DNA of 64,000 bases from contig CM074858.1 of assembly GCA_037501455.1 (NCBI GenBank), forward strand, positions 35,709,001 through 35,773,000, read 5' to 3'. This stretch comes from Lantana camara (taxonomy: Eukaryota > Streptophyta > Magnoliopsida > Lamiales > Verbenaceae). The notes under the pieces were generated by a model. That model saw only the letters and a program-made list of their open reading frames with translations. It did not search any database and was not told the origin of the DNA. Position numbers and translations under genes: made by a program. The number at the start of each line of letters is the position of its first letter. Position 1 is the stretch's first letter. Below are positions 21,901-34,989 of this stretch, piece by piece.

Positions 21901-22230
21901 GTGTTTCAAGTAGTTGAAGAAGATAAACCTGAAATTGAACGACTTCAGGAAAGAGTTCATATGGAGGATTTTGTTCGATGGATTTGACCAGAGTACATCC
22001 ATTCGAGTGTAACAGTAAGAAGATTTCAAGAATTCCTAGCTCTTGAACAAGAATTGGAAAAGATAGGTGATTTTATTTGGAAACTCGAGAAACAGGGAGC
22101 CGATGAAGATTACCTTAAAATCTGGAGATTTTTCAAGGAATCGACATGGAATTCAAGAGTTTTTCCAGCTTCAACCATGCATATTCGGTCCGAGAAAGTA
22201 AGGAACACGGTTCGAGTGGAAATGAGTTAA
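21901..22230 (+). pseudogene. coding-like ORF of unknown function with one internal stop
   Basis: Read from 21901 in one frame there are 109 codons before TAA at 22228, broken only by TGA at 21985. The translation is charged and mixed like a real protein, for example RFQEFLALEQELEKIGDFIW and a later segment KIWRFFKESTWNSRVF. It could be part of a gag-like or captured protein, but I recognise no family. The frame begins exactly at the family A insertion point, so its upstream part is missing or lies to the left of the window. It may also be a chance ORF in degenerate sequence. Confidence 0.35.
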
Positions 22231-23346
22231 CAATGCTCAAAATTCCATGTTACTTATATGGGATAAGAACTCGGTTTGAGTTCTAGAACAAGAGAAGGAT
22301 CCGAATTTCAAGAAAATCTTCAAGAACTTCAAGATGTTAACAATATTGAGGACAAGGTGATTTTCTACCAAAGATAGAATCGATGTCCCCCCCCCCCCCC
22401 CGAATCGATTCAACACTCTCTCACTGAGGTTCGAGTTATATGGAGGAATTCGTAGGAATAATCGGAAGGATACTTCAAGTGTGAAAAGTTGGGATATTTG
22501 GGGAACGGTTGTTCGAGCAATAAGAATCCGAGGCCTTCGAAACGTCGTAATTTCAAGATCCCGGTCCAAGCTCAAGATGATAGTTTTGATGGAAAAGTAA
22601 TTGACCCCTAGCTCAACTCTGCCATAATTGTGAACGGTACACAAAGCATTCATGGCATCTCATACATGCATATTTTAATCTCGGGGAAACCCGCTTGTTT
22701 ACTTTTCTTTCCCGTTGCTTCTTGATGTTTCTTGTTGTTGTTGTTGTGGTTTCTTTGTTGTGAACTCTCTTTTGGAGGGAGTTTTTGTGAGGAGAGTGCT
22801 CGAGTGGTTGGTGAGTTGTGAGGGTCAAGGTTGTTCGATGGTCTTGCTTGAAGGCGCCTAGTGAAGTACTACTTGATAGGGAAGTTGAGATTTCGTTCAT
22901 CTTTATCCCAGAGTTCAACTTGTTCGAAGACACCCTACCGAATGGTTCTGGCATGGTTGTTGGGGTTGAAAGCATAATTTGATGAGCTCTCAGAAGGTGG
23001 TTGCATCCATTGAGTACTTCTTCGTGGAGTGCTTAAATCCTATCTATGAAGAAACAGGACTTTAGGGTGAATATTGACAACTGTGAGCTACACAGGTCAA
23101 CTGTGGAAGATAAATACGTTCTGCTCACTTCAAAGAGTTGTTCGTTCTGCCCCAGAGTTCCGTGGTTTGCGCCGAGTTTAGTTTAGCAAGGGTATAATCG
23201 ACTGCTCATTTGGGTAGAAGAGCCGAGAATTACCTCAGAGCAAGAAGTCTCTCGTGTCGACGGGGCATATTACGCGATTCTTTCCCTTAAGATTGTTGAT
23301 TAGAATAGAAGACATGGTTGGAAAAAACTTTTGTATTACTGTATTG

Positions 23347-26300
23347 TGTAACATACCGTTCGTCCGACTTATAAGGTACGCCTCATTTCAACCTTTTTAC
23401 ATGTTTAATTATGTGATTTTCTATTTTGCTCAGCCCTATTTTGAACTCTTTATGAGTTTAGGGGCCTTTTTATAATTTTCTCCTTTTAGGGGTTTTCGGT
23501 CATTTATCGTTCGAACGAGATTTTGACCATTTTAACCCCTTCTGCGCGTTCGGGGCATCGAAACGAGTCCGTAGACTCTGAGTTTGCCGAATTCTGACGT
23601 CGTTAGCTCTTTCTCCCGTTCGTTTTACGTGCGAGGACCCGGGATATAAGACCCGAATCCTCATTTTTCGTGCCAAACGATCAGTCTTGTTCTCTCTCTC
23701 TCCCGCTCCAGCAATTCATGTACCTTCACACGCACCCACGGTGTGAAAACATACACAACTCTCCCGCTCCGCCTGAAGCTCACGCCGCCGCCGTGTGAAC
23801 AGTGTCCCGGCGGCGCTCCGACGCCCTTTTTCGACGAAGGTTAGTGTTTTCCAGGGTTTTCCGACCTCCTGAGTCCATTTTCGGCATTGTTTTCACCGAA
23901 TTTTGGCCGTAGGTGGTGGTTCCGGGGAGGCGTGCGGTGGCAGAAACTTCGGAGGCCAACGGGGGCCTTTTTCGGTCATCTTTTGGTCTCGGGCCCTTCA
24001 CGAAAGTTGTTCGGAACGACGAGAACTAGTGGCCTTTGATCACACGACTCCTGATTCGGCCAATTGGCGGTGGCTCATGGCGGTACGGCGGTGGCTCAAC
24101 GGCGGCGCCACCTCCGGGGATTTTTTCGGCGAGAAAGCTTAAGGCTTTCGTAAAGCTCGTCACGGGTAAGCCGATGCCTCTTTCGGATCTCATTTTGGTT
24201 CACTGGTTTGAAAGTAATTGAAGTTTGAAGATTCTATGGTTTTCATATTCTTGGTTTTCAAATTGGAGACAATTGGCTTGCAATTTGCAGAAATTGATCA
24301 AGGAATTGGATTGAGCACGAGGAATCCTTGCACGAGTGATTTTTTGGGATTTTTCCGGCACACTCCGGCGGCGGCCGAGCGGCGCCCACCACTGTTCCTG
24401 CGGCTCCGGTGGCAGCGCTCCGGCGAGCTTCGGACAGTTTGTCCGTCTCGTTGTGGTGAGTCCAACGCCACTTTTCGTTCGTCAATCGGATGTCCGGTTG
24501 ATTTGTTGTGATTTATTTTGTATAACTTGAATATTTGAAATTAATTGTTTTAATTGCTAATTGTTTGATTTGTCGATCGAATTGTATTTCACTGTGTATG
24601 AATTCATGTAGTAAATGAATTATGAAATATATTGATGCTTTGATATGCCATTCGAATTCCGATATATCGAATTTGACCTATGTGCCTATCTTGAAGAGGG
24701 GTGTATGTGTAATTTCGCTAAACATATAAATTGTATGACTTCAATTAATTAATCCTTGTCGATTGGTAAACAAATATGCTAATTATGATTTCAGCCAAGA
24801 GAAGTTATTATGACGAGAATGATTTAATTTGAAACTTTCTTAATTTAAGTCTAACTATTTAAGTTGAATTTGAATCTATTATGCAATACTTGAATTGTAT
24901 GAACTTGGTAATGTTGAATAACATAATTAGAATTTGATATATGAGTTCGTAAGTTTAAAGGAATTCGTAACGTGCTATTATGTGAAGTTTGTATGAAATG
25001 TGATACGTGTAAATGTTTTGATTTGCAATGTGAGTCCCGACATATTAAATTTGTTAATTATTTAGCCTTAGAGGGAAGGTTTGTGTAATTTTCTTAAATG
25101 TATAAATTAGCATGATACGAATTGATTAACCTTGTTAATTGAATTTGTTATGTAATAAATGAATTGTTCGTGTGACCAATAAAATTATATGATTTGCCTT
25201 GCCTTTCAGTTCTCTTATTTGCATTAATGGTGCACATGAACATGTCTTAAAGTTTTATTTTTGCATATAATTAATATGAATTGAACCCTGCTTATATGAT
25301 TACATTTCGTGAGTGCTTGAGCATTGCCGTGCGTCTTTGTGGGGTTGTCTGAATTTTAGTCTGAGCTCTGTGTTGTGTTTTGTGTGTTCAGTTGTTTAGG
25401 TGCACCCGGGGTGGTGACTTTTGGTCGTGCAGGTCCCGGGGTGGACCATTTCCTGTGTCTTTGGCTCTGTTTGGTTACAGGTGAGGTTAGGATATAGTTA
25501 TACCCTATTGCAATGTGCTCGTTTTCGAATGCATGCGGTTTATAAGCCTTTATGTATATGTAGATATGTGCAAGATACGTATTTTGTTGGCTTTGCTATA
25601 AGTTTGAAAGTACGAAGTTATGTATAAGCCTATGTAAGCTTAGCTTTGATTTTGTTATGATTTTCAGGTCAGTCTGCATGATATGTACATACGATAGCTA
25701 AGTACGATATGCATGAATTATGTCTGTCTGTCTGTCTGTTGCGGGTTAAGCTTCCGATTTTCGTGATCTGTGTAATTGTAAGTTGGGGCCCCAGATTTCC
25801 GTGTAAGGGATGTACCGGAACCCACCTGAGGAAGTGGGGGATGGAGTCCGAGGGTTTGAGCAATAGTGAGCACTCCCCTCTTCCGCTTTAGGATGGCTAG
25901 GGTCGCACAACCCTTCCATCACGCCTACCTGGTATGTTTTGTTTTATTTTGTTTTGTTCAGTCTGTCTGTGTGCTCGTACCCGCCGAGTTTCGTTATGTT
26001 TGTCGGTTATAAGTTCGTGAAACTGGGGTAGACTCTTAAGTTAAGATAAAATTGGATTTTCGATATTAACTAATGAGTTATGTTCTGATATGTGTGCTAA
26101 GTCTGCATGAGTTTGATCGTATGTTTTGAGTTTTGTATAAGTTAAGTTCTGTTCGTTCTGTTTTGATAAGTCATCCTATCTATATTTACTATCACGGGAA
26201 ACTATTTTGGCGTGCAAAAACTAACCCCGGGTTAACGAATGTTGCTTCTTCTACGTGTTGTGCTCTATATATATGTAGGTGTGTGTGGGTAGCTCCTCGC

Positions 26301-26873
26301 TCAGTCTTTGGACTGACCCCTCCCCGTTTATGTTTTTAGTGTGCAGGTTTCGGTTTGGGTTCGCATTGGAGTTCGTGCTAGGCGGTGGTGTGTCGTGTCT
26401 TTTGAGTCTGTGTCTGCACGTTTCAGTTTGTAAAGTATTTTGTTCTGATTATAATTTGTAAATTTCGTATAAGATATGTTTTGTACAGGTTGCATGTATG
26501 ATTTGGATATATGGAATTCAGGACAGGTTAGGACAGGTGCTCGGATTAGTTGAACCCGTTTTGATGTGTAATTATTCGGGACAGGATAGGATAGGTTTGC
26601 TGAACTAGTTGAACCCGTATATTTGATTCTGTTGTATGTACTGTACTGTATGCTTGGTGTGTAAAAGTTTTTGAAAGTTGGTATTTTGGCCTGGCTTCCA
26701 CTGTCATGTTTCGCATATTTTCTTTTGTACAGGGTTAGGTACCGCCTAGCTAGTGTGTGTGTTTTTGTTTGTCACCCGTTCGTTGTGACTTGGTGCGTGT
26801 GCGGACTCTCCATTTCGTACACGTGTCGGGTCATAGTGCGGGGGATGTGGCACCTCACGTGCGGGGTGTTATA
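23347..26873 (+). mobile_element. solo LTR of a C-like subfamily
   Basis: This 3527-bp LTR starts TGTAACATACCGTTCGTCC and ends GGGTGTTATA, with the final CA changed to TA. It is flanked by TATTG on both sides (23342-23346 and 26874-26878). No primer site or internal region follows, so it is a product of LTR-LTR recombination. It shares the C architecture: exon-like cassette 25392-25480, a GGGGCCCC block near 25784, a CAGTCTTTGGACTGACCCC hairpin near 26301, GCTAGGCGGT (26377-26386) with ACCGCCTAGC (26741-26750), and two GGGACAGG blocks near 26520 and 26578. The insertion site is a 13-bp tandem repeat (TATTACTGTATTG twice). Confidence 0.93.
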
Positions 26874-27733
26874 TATTGTATTACTGTATTGCTTGCTATT
26901 AAGAGCTACGTTACAGACTAAATAAATACATCACAATACAAGCTAGAGAAGGAAAGTAAATATTGACAGAATCAATTACTCTAATTACGGGGAATGCATA
27001 GACCAAATCCCGACTTTCCTTGTCAACAAAGATTACCAAACCGTTGATTCGCTTGACAAAAAAGAGGTACGGTTTTAGAGAGGGAAGATGCGGTAGAAGA
27101 GAGTTTATCCTACGTCTCTTGATGGGCATGGTCATGAGACTTAGCTCACTCTTGGGTTCGCGGTTGTTTGAGGACATGAAGAACCGATAAAGGTGTATCG
27201 GCGTCAGAAGAGAAGTTGCAAACTTCGTGTAGCAATGTCTAATATGTCGTCGGTTGAAGACCGAGCACCGAGATCCTTCCAACACGATTCTCTAACTACT
27301 TCCATATTCTAATTTGAAGTGGAAGTAAATAGCTAAGGACTTTGTGTCCGGTTTCCTAAAGTTAAGAAAATTTTGATGAGATTTGGAGCGGTCGCTCATT
27401 TCAATGAGTTGGCCATTTTCTCGTGGTTTCGTGGATCATCAAGGGTTGAGAGCTTCGTGGTTCGGAAATGAAGAACCCTAGAGTCGTTGTAGGAGATCGA
27501 GACTTCTTGGAAGCATCTCTTTTAAAGGGTTCGTTATTCGTGAGCAACCGGTTAGAGTTTTGGGTTCTACGGAGGTTTGAGTCGAAGACTAGAAGTTTTC
27601 CTTTGGTAAGAGTTCTTGTGGTGGGATTCAAAAATCCGAGAAGCCACTTGAGAACTGAATCTGTGTGGCACAACGGAAGCATGGGGTTGAGCTTCTTTTC
27701 CATCGTTGATCAAGACCCTGATTCGGACCTGAG

Positions 27734-27759
27734 GATAGGTCCTTTTTCAGGGGGAGAGA
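27734..27759 (+). other. hairpin plus polypurine tract of element B
   Basis: An inverted repeat GGACCT-GAGGAT-AGGTCC (about 27726-27743) is followed by pyrimidines and the purine run AGGGGGAGAGA (27749-27759), then the LTR at 27761. This is the arrangement seen in element C. Confidence 0.8.
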
Positions 27760-28690
27760 TTGTGACACCCCGATTTTTTTGGTCGTACACCGACTTAAGG
27801 GCCTAACTAGTTTTAGCACGCCTTGGGTTCTGGAGATCGTAACTTGAGCTCGGGAATTGGGATTTAAATTCCGAAAGTGGCGCTGGACTCATAACAAAGA
27901 ATGGGAGCTAAGGAATCTGATTTTGAATTTTTCTAAGCCCGTTTGAGCCTCCGAAATTTGTCCGAACCGAGCAGCTCGCATGGATTCGCCACCTTGGAGT
28001 ATTTTGGCCATATCTCTCTCATTCCTTAACCAAATGAGTTGATTCTTTAGCTCACTTAACCCTAGTTAAGCCCTTAATCTCTCTCGATAGCCTCATTTTG
28101 AAATTCATCAGCCAAGAGAGAGAAAGAAGCAACTGAACCGAGAGAGGAAGAGAAAGGGATTTTCTACACTATTCATTTTGCAATTTCAAGCTCAACACTT
28201 CTCCGATTCGCCTCAAATTCAAAAGTTAAGTCCATGATTTGATTCTCCATATTCTCCTATTTCTTTTAAGTGTTGGTTTGCTCAATTTCATGGAGGTTTA
28301 AGCATGCAATGAATTTTTATGTGAATAGTTAGGTTTTCTCTTCAATCCTTGAATCCATGGCTGCTGTTCATTTTTGTGTGAATTAATGCATGAATATTGT
28401 TTCTTCGAGCTCCATAATCTGAATCTTGCCTCCCTTTTTATGGTTTATGCATGAGTGAGGTTTCACCATTGTTTGGAGCTTGATTGTGGCTGAAATTGGT
28501 ATGATTTTCATGCCTTATTGGAATCTTATTCCTTGTTACTTTTGCTGCTTGAATTGCTGTCAATTTAGCCTTCATTTTCCTGCTTGTTACCTTGCTAGTG
28601 CCGCTTTGGTTCCTTGCTTGCTACTGCTGCCGGTTTGAGGTTTGAACAAGGGAAGCTAAGTTGCTGCTACCGCCTTTCTCGTCTGCACCA

Positions 28691-28785
28691 TTCTCCCCGG
28701 GCGGGGAGAATTTGTGCGTGTGGAGTTCCCGGCCGGGGAGGCTCTATGCAGTAGCTACTGCATGAGTTCTACCCGGGAGGGGAGT
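28691..28785 (+). repeat. palindrome cassette, family B type (CTCCCCGGSCGGGGAG)
   Basis: Three units lie at 28692-28709, 28728-28740 and 28771-28784, the first nearly perfect. Between the second and third sits a perfect 16-bp palindrome TGCAGTAGCTACTGCA (28747-28762). The position in the LTR corresponds to the family A and D cassettes, though the palindrome arms differ. Confidence 0.75.
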
Positions 28786-28856
28786 TTTGTGTGCTTGGTT
28801 CTTGTGGTGTTTGTGCTTGCATGTGTTTATTTAATGCTTGGGCATGTGTACGTATT

Positions 28857-28860
<4 letters not shown>

Positions 28861-28888
<28 letters not shown>
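28861..28888. repeat. (TA)14 microsatellite
   Basis: This is a pure TA run within the B LTR, about 80 bp after the palindrome cassette. The D and E LTRs have TA runs at the matching place (36970-37002 and about 59194-59235), followed by GCATGCAT-type motifs. Confidence 0.9.
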
Positions 28889-28891
<3 letters not shown>

Positions 28892-30854
28892 TACTTTGTG
28901 TAATAAGTGCATCTGTGTACGTTAATGCATGCATTCTTGTTTGAATGTGTTGTTGCATATATATATATATTAATCATAAGCTTTGAAGATTGCATATGTA
29001 TTATATGTATGCATGCATGTGTTATATATATATATGTATTATAAGCTTGTGGCTGCGTTTGTATTTATATATATATAATATGATTATTTCTTATTTTTGT
29101 AAGTTGCATGCTATAGATATATATGTATGATATGATATGAGCTTATTTGATATGTTGTGAATTTATTTGGAGTGTTATGAGTTTGATTCTCAAATTATTT
29201 GTGTGATATTTCGTTAATTGCTCCAATATGCCTAAGTATGAACTTATATGAAGTGCATTGCATCATTTGCATCCATATTCATTAGCCATGGTTTCTATGG
29301 TTCGTGTGGAGTCTCAGCTTTGTTTCTTGTGTTTAGATTGTTCGAAGGGAGTTGCTCGTGGGATGCTTTGAGCTGTTCGTTCAGTTTGTTCGTCAAGTGT
29401 GGGTTTAGGTTTGTTATAGTTAATGCGACCTACAACCCTATATGTTCGTTTTCAAGCCTGCACGATTATACTATTATATTTATATATTAGATATGTGTAT
29501 ATATGATATGTTTATGACTTTGTCATACGATTAAACGTTTTGAATTATATATACGAGCAAACGTAAGATTGGAATGTTTTGCAACGAGGCTATACTCCAT
29601 ACTGTGTGTATTCATGCTAGCTACGGATTAGGATGACACGGAGAGGTACGACTATAGCATACGCTAAGTTGCAAGGTATGGTATGCTTCGATAAGGTACG
29701 TAAGTTTGGTAATGTTAATGATTTGTAATTAGCGAGAATGTAATGATAATGTAATGTAATGGTAATGTTGGGCCCCGGAGCCTACAAGTCAGGACGCCCG
29801 GTACGACAGCGGGCCGTCGGTTTAAGCCTGAGCGTAGTCTCCACTTACATAGGATCAACCCGGAACCCTCTAGGAGGTTTGGTGGGGGATAGAATCCTCG
29901 GGGCGTGAGCGTCATGAAACTCATGACCCATACATAATGTAATGGATGGTTAGGGTCTTGCAACCCTTCCATCACCGGAGAAGGAGGTTTGTTCTTAATG
30001 TTACTTTTGTTTGATTTGTAATGTTTGATTTCTTATGAGGAGCCCGGGATGGGATTTATGCCCGTACTCGCCAAGTTTTTTTACGTTATGTGGATTATGA
30101 AACGGGATGGGACTTTTAAGTTAAATATACGCTATGCTTTTGATATGATATGTATACGTTTGTTTTAAAAATTAGATTTTGGTGTGCAAAACCCTATTCC
30201 CAGTTCATAATCTGTTGTTTTAGTACGTGCTATGCTCTATATTATGTATCATTTGAGTGTGTCCAGCCCCCTCACTCAGTCGAGTTGTAGACTGACCCCT
30301 TTCCTTTCCCCCCCCCCCTAGTTGCAGGTGCAGGGTTCGGGTCGAGCTAGGCGACGGTCATCTTTTGGGTCTTTTGAGTCAAGTTGTTCGAGTCTTTTTG
30401 CATTCTGCATCTTTGTTGTTATGCCTTGGAATTTTAAATATATATAAGCCTATGATTATATATACAATGTAACACCCCGATTTTTCACTTGTACTAATAT
30501 GTCTTATGTGTTTATAAATTGTGCAATTAAATTATTTAATTGTTTAATTAATCATTTTTTATAATTACTAATTGTAACTTTCATTAATTTCTCCATTATA
30601 TGTATTTCGTTATATTTTTAATAAATAATTAAAATGGATTCCTAAATTTTATTTGAATTTTGAAACTATATGTGGATTCTTGGTCGATTTGCATTTACGT
30701 GACAAGTTGCGCAAATTAATTGTTTATAAGTGTTTTAAATATTTAATTTTAATATAAAGTGTTATTAGTTTATTTTATTTCATTTTATTATTTTATTTCA
30801 TTATGTAATTCATGAATTTAATTTGATAATTACACTACAAGAAATTCCCGAAAT

Positions 30855-31318
30855 TCCGACGGGACACAGTCCCTCGGAAAAACCCTCCTCGGAATTTATA
30901 AACCAACGGAAAACCGACGGACTACCGAGGGACCAAAATCAAAAAATAAAAATTAAAATTAAAATAATTCTGACGGGATTCCGAGGGAAATCCCGTCGGA
31001 AATGTCCTAGGGTGATTAAAGAAAATATATATTCTGACGGAATTCCCCTCGGAAACCCGTCGATTTTTTATTAAAATAAAATTTTAATTAATTAATTCCG
31101 ACGGGATTTCCCTCGGAATCCCGTCGATTTTTTTATTAAATAAAAAATTAATTAATTAATCCGACGGGATTTCCCTCGGAATCCCGTCGGTTTTATTAAA
31201 ACGGAAAAAAAAATAATTAATTCCGACGGGATTTCCCTCGGAATCCCGTCGGATTTATTAAAATTGAAAAAATAAATAAATAATTCCGACGGAACTCCCC
31301 TCGGAATTCCGTCGGAAT
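30855..31318. repeat. left subterminal hairpin repeats of CACTA element
   Basis: Units start at about 30972, 31034, 31098, 31161, 31223 and 31286, spaced 62-64 bp. Each is an inverted repeat such as CCGACGGGATT-TCCCTCGG-AATCCCGTCGG. Variants change on both arms (CCGACGGAA with TTCCGTCGG), so pairing is kept. Subterminal repeats of this kind are transposase-binding sites in characterised CACTA elements. Confidence 0.85.
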
Positions 31319-31472
31319 TTTTAAAAAAAATTAAAAAATAAATTATTTTCCAATCATTCACAATTATTTATTCAGGACTAATTCTTCAAATAACATTACA
31401 AAAGTGCAGCAGCCTCTTTATCTAATCTAGGGTGAACGAGAACAAAATAAATCTTCAAGAAGATGCTTCCGC

Positions 31473-34400
31473 TCATGTATGCAGGGCAAAGCTCAATCCT
31501 CTAAGCAGCCAATCTTGTTGGGCATCGGAGATATCAAAATCTACTACAAATAAAAACCTGTCAAATTTCTCCGTTGTAAATTCATAATCAAATATGACAA
31601 TCTATAACTATAAACAAGATAAATGTATCATCAGTTTATAGCTCACTCTTCAACTGGTTATAGGCTTATATTATATAAAAATGGGACATGAGCATTTGGT
31701 AACTGCATAAGTTTAATGTTAATGAGATAATCAATCAACAATGGGAACTGCATAAGTTGCTTAGAATGATTATCCATGACTCGGACATATTTTATTCCTT
31801 TATTAAGTAATATATAGACCATATTGTAAATTTTTAGCTTCACAAAATTTTGAAACATATAATCGCAAACACAGACAAATATATCAGTTCCAATTCATGA
31901 TGCATTGCCTTTACTTATGAACTATCCTCCTCAACCAAATTCTAGCCATATTCTTTCTCAATCTCTTCTAACATCCCTTAAACTTTAAATTAAAGACACA
32001 CGCAATAGTTCATCATTTAATCCATCAAGAGCCATCAAAATCAAGCAAAACATTATGCTAAACTAAAACATGCTTAAAATTTCATAAAATTAATTTGCGA
32101 TCAGATATTACATCTATCTAAATCCTCAAATTATACCAAGATAACAGCAACAATGGAATAAGTACCTGATATAGATCTGCCAGCACATTCTTTCTTTAAC
32201 AAGGCCTCCTCATCAAAATGTTCCCTTGCCTCTACTAAATTACTACGTGTGTTGCATTGAACTTAGCACTAAACCATGACAAGATTAGCATCAGACAAGT
32301 ATAAATCAGATACATATTTTTAATGTTCGTAGCATCCATAACCTGTTATATTCCCTTACTCAACAATAAAAACAAGTACGAGATCAACTATTATCAAGAC
32401 TTCAATTCTCACAAGATCTCTCTCGCATAAATAGCTAAGTAGTGCAGATTTTATCACATTCGCCATGTAATTTTTCTTTCAAGACTTCAAGTAAACTCAA
32501 AATATGACAAACTCCCTACTTCTTGGTAGCCATAACATTTCCACTAATGCAGCCAAGTTGGAGTCGAATATCATAGATAATCATCAGTAAAGAACTTGGT
32601 ATCTATCTACGCAAACTTGATATTCAGTATAATTTAGTAGAACACAGTTCAGGAAATTCAAATCGACATCGAATCATAATGAATCTTCTCAAACATATTA
32701 AAACAAGATGCACCTCCCAGGTTCCAATCCTAAGAACTGAATGAAAAAAATTTCTATTTTAATGAACCGCAAAACTACTCAGTTGTACAGTTGCAGAAAC
32801 ACAAAAACTGAAGTTATGCTAAGAGACCAACCTTGACATTTCTATTTTCTTCCTCTAAAGAAGCAATTACTCTTTTCAATTTCTCTGCAGTATCATCTCT
32901 GTCTTCTCTGCCTCTTCTCTGTAACTCCAATTGCAATCTTCCTATCTCGGCTAATTTCTGATTTAGTTCATCTCGTGTTTTGTGCATCTCTTGCATCATC
33001 TGAAGAGAAAAGGGATAAACTGAGTTCATACAAAGTGATAATTAACAAAATAATGTACAAGTGAAGACAAACAATGGTATCTTTGGAACTACGAATTCAG
33101 ATGCATTACTAGTAAATTATAGGCAACGTCAAAGCTCATATCATTTATCCACTTAAACTATCTTCAAATTTAACACAAAGTTGATGATTACAAACAGATG
33201 GCTTTCCATAGTGAGCAATTTGGATTGATGAAGAAAGATACGAAACTTTTCCATTGATTGGCATATGAAATATTTCAGAATCCAGACAGAAATTAAGGCA
33301 GAAAGTTACAATAGCATCCTCATAGTGGGTATCATGGTTGCTTGTCTAAATTACTCCCATAACTAAGGAATGTCTAAATTATTCCCACACATGTGACGCA
33401 CATGTCTAAGCCAATGTCTCTCAGCACTCGAGTAAAAGCAATATGTTGTGCTAACAAAAGCGATAAAAGCTCATAAACCATAAATAAGATCAATGAATGG
33501 TATATTACCTGAATATAAAGCATCTGATTATCAGTCTTGAGAGAGAGATTGGGGAAGAACCGGAGAAAGCACTTTAATGCTACTGCCTCAACAAGTTCTG
33601 CTAAAACAAACTCAGTAAACTAAGATAGTATCGAACTCCATAAAACGTAATAAAACAACAGTTACTCCAGTAGTATTTCACCAAGAATTTTCAAGGGTTG
33701 TCGATGTCAGGCTTATTATCAAACTTTTTATCAAACTTTGTTTCTTAGTATCATAAATCTAAACAAGGTGTCCTGCACTTAAACGGGAAAAAGGAAAACA
33801 AGAATAATGAAACACGAGCAACAGATATTTCTTGTGGGCATCAACTCATCAACTAGAAACTTCATTAACATCATGTCAAATGATTTAGGGACTCATTTCA
33901 TACATAGCCAACATGCCTTAAATTACGAAAGACTACCGAGACTTAAATTTGCACTTTCGACACAGATCGACAATGAACAGAGAGCATTAGAGCTGGAAAT
34001 CACATTAAACTTCCAGAAAATAAAATGTTATCAACACTATCATACAATTCAAGTTTCAACTGAGCAATTCTATCTCCAAAACTGATTCGCAATATCCAAT
34101 TTACCTGCTTATCGTTGACAGCATCAGCAATCCGTTTCTTCACCTCTAGCATCATTCGGAAACCTAAATCAACGATTTCCAACAAAAAAAAAAAAAAATA
34201 ACAATAAATTCAAATAACAAATACAGTGTGATATACACTTGATCAATCTTACAATTATCCTATTATTCATCAACTTCAAGCTTAAACCCACCAACTGAAG
34301 CTGTTTATCCAGCTGAAAGAAAATTTCAAGCTTAACCAACTAACAACAACAGTGAAAAATTGAATTTTGTGGACATTCAAATTGAATCAAATCATAAAAC

Positions 34401-34880
34401 CCAGAAGCAAACACAAATATCATCTAAAGAAAATGAAAATCTGATAGAAAGATTTTCCCTTTTCCAAAAGGAGAGAAATCTCGAAACTCTAATAATTCCC
34501 TCCTTTAGTTATTATTGACCCTAAGACTCAAGAGTCACGAACCCAAACTCCGGTGACGGAGAGAAAGAGGCTCTGTAGCGATGTGAACGTGGTGGGATAC
34601 GGCGGTGGCTCTGGAGACACGGTGGGATACCTGGACGCAGCAGACGGCAACGACGGAGAAATGGGCGGAGGCGGTCGCATCGGCTGAGCAAACAGCGGCA
34701 AATCAGAAGCGGTCGCTGGGGAGGCGGGAGATGTTGACAAAGTAGGCATAGATGGAGAAGAGATGGTGGAGGCGGGTGGAAGAGAAATTGGGGCTTTTCC
34801 ACAAAAGTGTGAGTTTGAAATTTTGGAGTGCCGCGATCAATTTTTATCCATATGAACCGATGGAAAACCGACGGGAGCAT
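31473..34880 (-). pseudogene. captured host-gene exons in CACTA element (coiled-coil protein, golgin-like?)
   Basis: On the minus strand, exon-like pieces with canonical GT/AG borders are visible. A 5' GC-rich piece lies at about 34521-34880; one piece, ending before GTAAAT, at about 34105-34180 (MMLEVKKRIADAVNDKQ); one at 33509-33600; one at 32832-32999 (56 codons, MMQEMHKTRDELNQKL...LKRVIASLEEEN); and a possible last exon at 31473-31543 ending QDWLLRGLSFALHT and a stop. The 33509-33600 and 32832-32999 exons join in phase. The first pair does not, so an exon may be missing. The 56-codon exon is strongly coiled-coil in character and resembles plant golgin-type proteins, but I cannot confirm the parent gene. 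Confidence 0.55.
32832..32999 (-). pseudogene. captured coiled-coil exon, 56 codons
   Basis: The exon is bounded on the minus strand by the acceptor TTTTCTCTTCAG and the donor AAG|GTTGGT. It is fully open and rich in E, K, R, Q and L with heptad-like spacing (ELNQKLAEIGRLQLELQRRG). The length is a multiple of three, so exon inclusion would keep frame. Lack of stops suggests either recent capture or retained coding constraint. Confidence 0.6.
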
Positions 34881-34989
34881 TTATTCATTTTTTTTAAAGT
34901 TTAAAATTCCGATGGAATACCGATAGGTATTCCCTCGAAAATTTTAATCAATTAATATTTTTATTTTTATTTTTTTTATATTTTAAAAA

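Larger units (their letters stand above)
21901..27760 (+). mobile_element. element B internal region (5' part lost or outside), split by a solo LTR
   Basis: This sequence lies between the end of the family A insertion and the 3' LTR of B at 27761. A C-type solo LTR splits it (23347-26873). No primer binding site is present on the left, because the family A element inserted into this interior. A GTGAACGGTAC...CATTCATGGCAT box (22630-22655) matches those of A, C and E. One hairpin-like ACTCTC...GGGAGT occurs near 22764. A poly-C run lies at about 22387-22401. Apart from the ORF at 21901-22230, nothing looks coding. Confidence 0.7.

Noticed and set aside
26911..27285. 124-codon minus-strand ORF in element B interior
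   Set aside because: It lies antisense to the element, has no recognisable motif and is within the range expected by chance in 64 kb.
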